Assembly (NCBI GenBank): GCA_964036155.1
Contig: OZ038422.1
Span: 87,505,201-87,569,200, forward strand
Direction: 5' to 3'
DNA length: 64,000 nt
Source of the DNA: Diploscapter coronatus
Taxonomy: Eukaryota; Nematoda; Chromadorea; Rhabditida; Rhabditidae
The notes under the pieces are model-generated. The model ran no database searches and was not told the DNA's origin. It worked only from the letters and a program-made list of their open reading frames with translations. Below, piece by piece: positions 63,791-64,000 of the stretch (the stretch's first letter is position 1; each line of letters starts with the position of its first letter). Position numbers and translations under genes: made by a program.

Positions 63791-64000
63791 CCGCAGTTCG
63801 TAATATTATTTACAGACAAAATAAATGATATTGAATCACCAATTCCTTCCCGTTTTGAATTAGAAAATGTGTTTTCATAGTTTGTGACCACACTGCACTG
63901 AAAAACACGATAATTACTTGTGAAAATTGAAGATCGCTATATATTTAAACGTGTACATGTAAAGAGACACCATAATCCTACAGTAATAGATAAGTGTTTC

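Larger units (their letters stand above)
63022..64000. other. 3' flank of the receptor gene with two inverted-repeat elements
   Basis: No coding frame is supported. It contains the second family D element (63268-63382) and a 245-bp inverted-repeat element (63546-63790). AATAAA near 63821 could be a polyadenylation signal for the receptor transcript, though distant from the stop. Confidence 0.45.

Overview
The window looks like nematode nuclear DNA, most likely from a rhabditid-grade free-living worm. It is AT-rich, its genes have many introns (often 40-60 bp), and an AG 3' splice site sits just upstream of many start codons, as expected for spliced-leader trans-splicing. The gene content is eukaryotic housekeeping plus neuronal signalling. 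All exon models were built by eye from open frames, splice sites and protein similarity; no alignment or transcript data were available.

Layout. 1-4235 holds no convincing gene. 4236-6340 (-) is a divergent Ras-like protein whose eight exons join to 325 residues with no frame break; its nucleotide-binding motifs are degenerate but it keeps a CaaX box. 7550-8173 (+) may be a small hypothetical gene. 9581-20646 carries four genes on the minus strand: mcm-3 (a replicative helicase subunit), a TRNT1-like CCA-adding enzyme, a two-LIM protein and an ITFG2-like (KICSTOR) beta-propeller. 21082-28136 carries four plus-strand genes: rps-8, NOSIP, the U5 snRNP 40K WD40 protein and a LIPT1-like lipoyltransferase. 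These two runs diverge from a 435-bp region that contains an E2F-type site. 28406-32324 (+) is a cyclic-nucleotide-gated channel subunit and 35481-38381 (+) a Tribbles-type pseudokinase. 39277-42068 (+) is ERGIC3, with a small two-exon membrane-protein gene nested antisense in one of its introns. 42298-42800 (-) is a MOZART1 homologue, 43171-45825 (+) IWS1, and 46743-48840 (+) an SLC22-type transporter. About 8 kb without a recognisable gene follows. 56774-63021 (+) is a large-intron 5-HT2-class serotonin receptor (ser-1-like) that ends in a PDZ-ligand-like T-V-I.

The DNA between and within genes is full of short non-autonomous inverted-repeat elements (MITEs). At least five families recur inside the window, and one copy has a perfect 8-bp target-site duplication. 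Several lie in introns or intercistronic gaps and explain why some gaps are longer than expected.

The observations most worth following are the degenerate prenylated Ras-like protein and the repeated use of TTTGAG and TTTTAAG 3' splice sites where Caenorhabditis would use TTTTCAG, apparently for both cis- and trans-splicing. After those come the nested antisense gene and the MITEs sitting next to start codons and splice sites.
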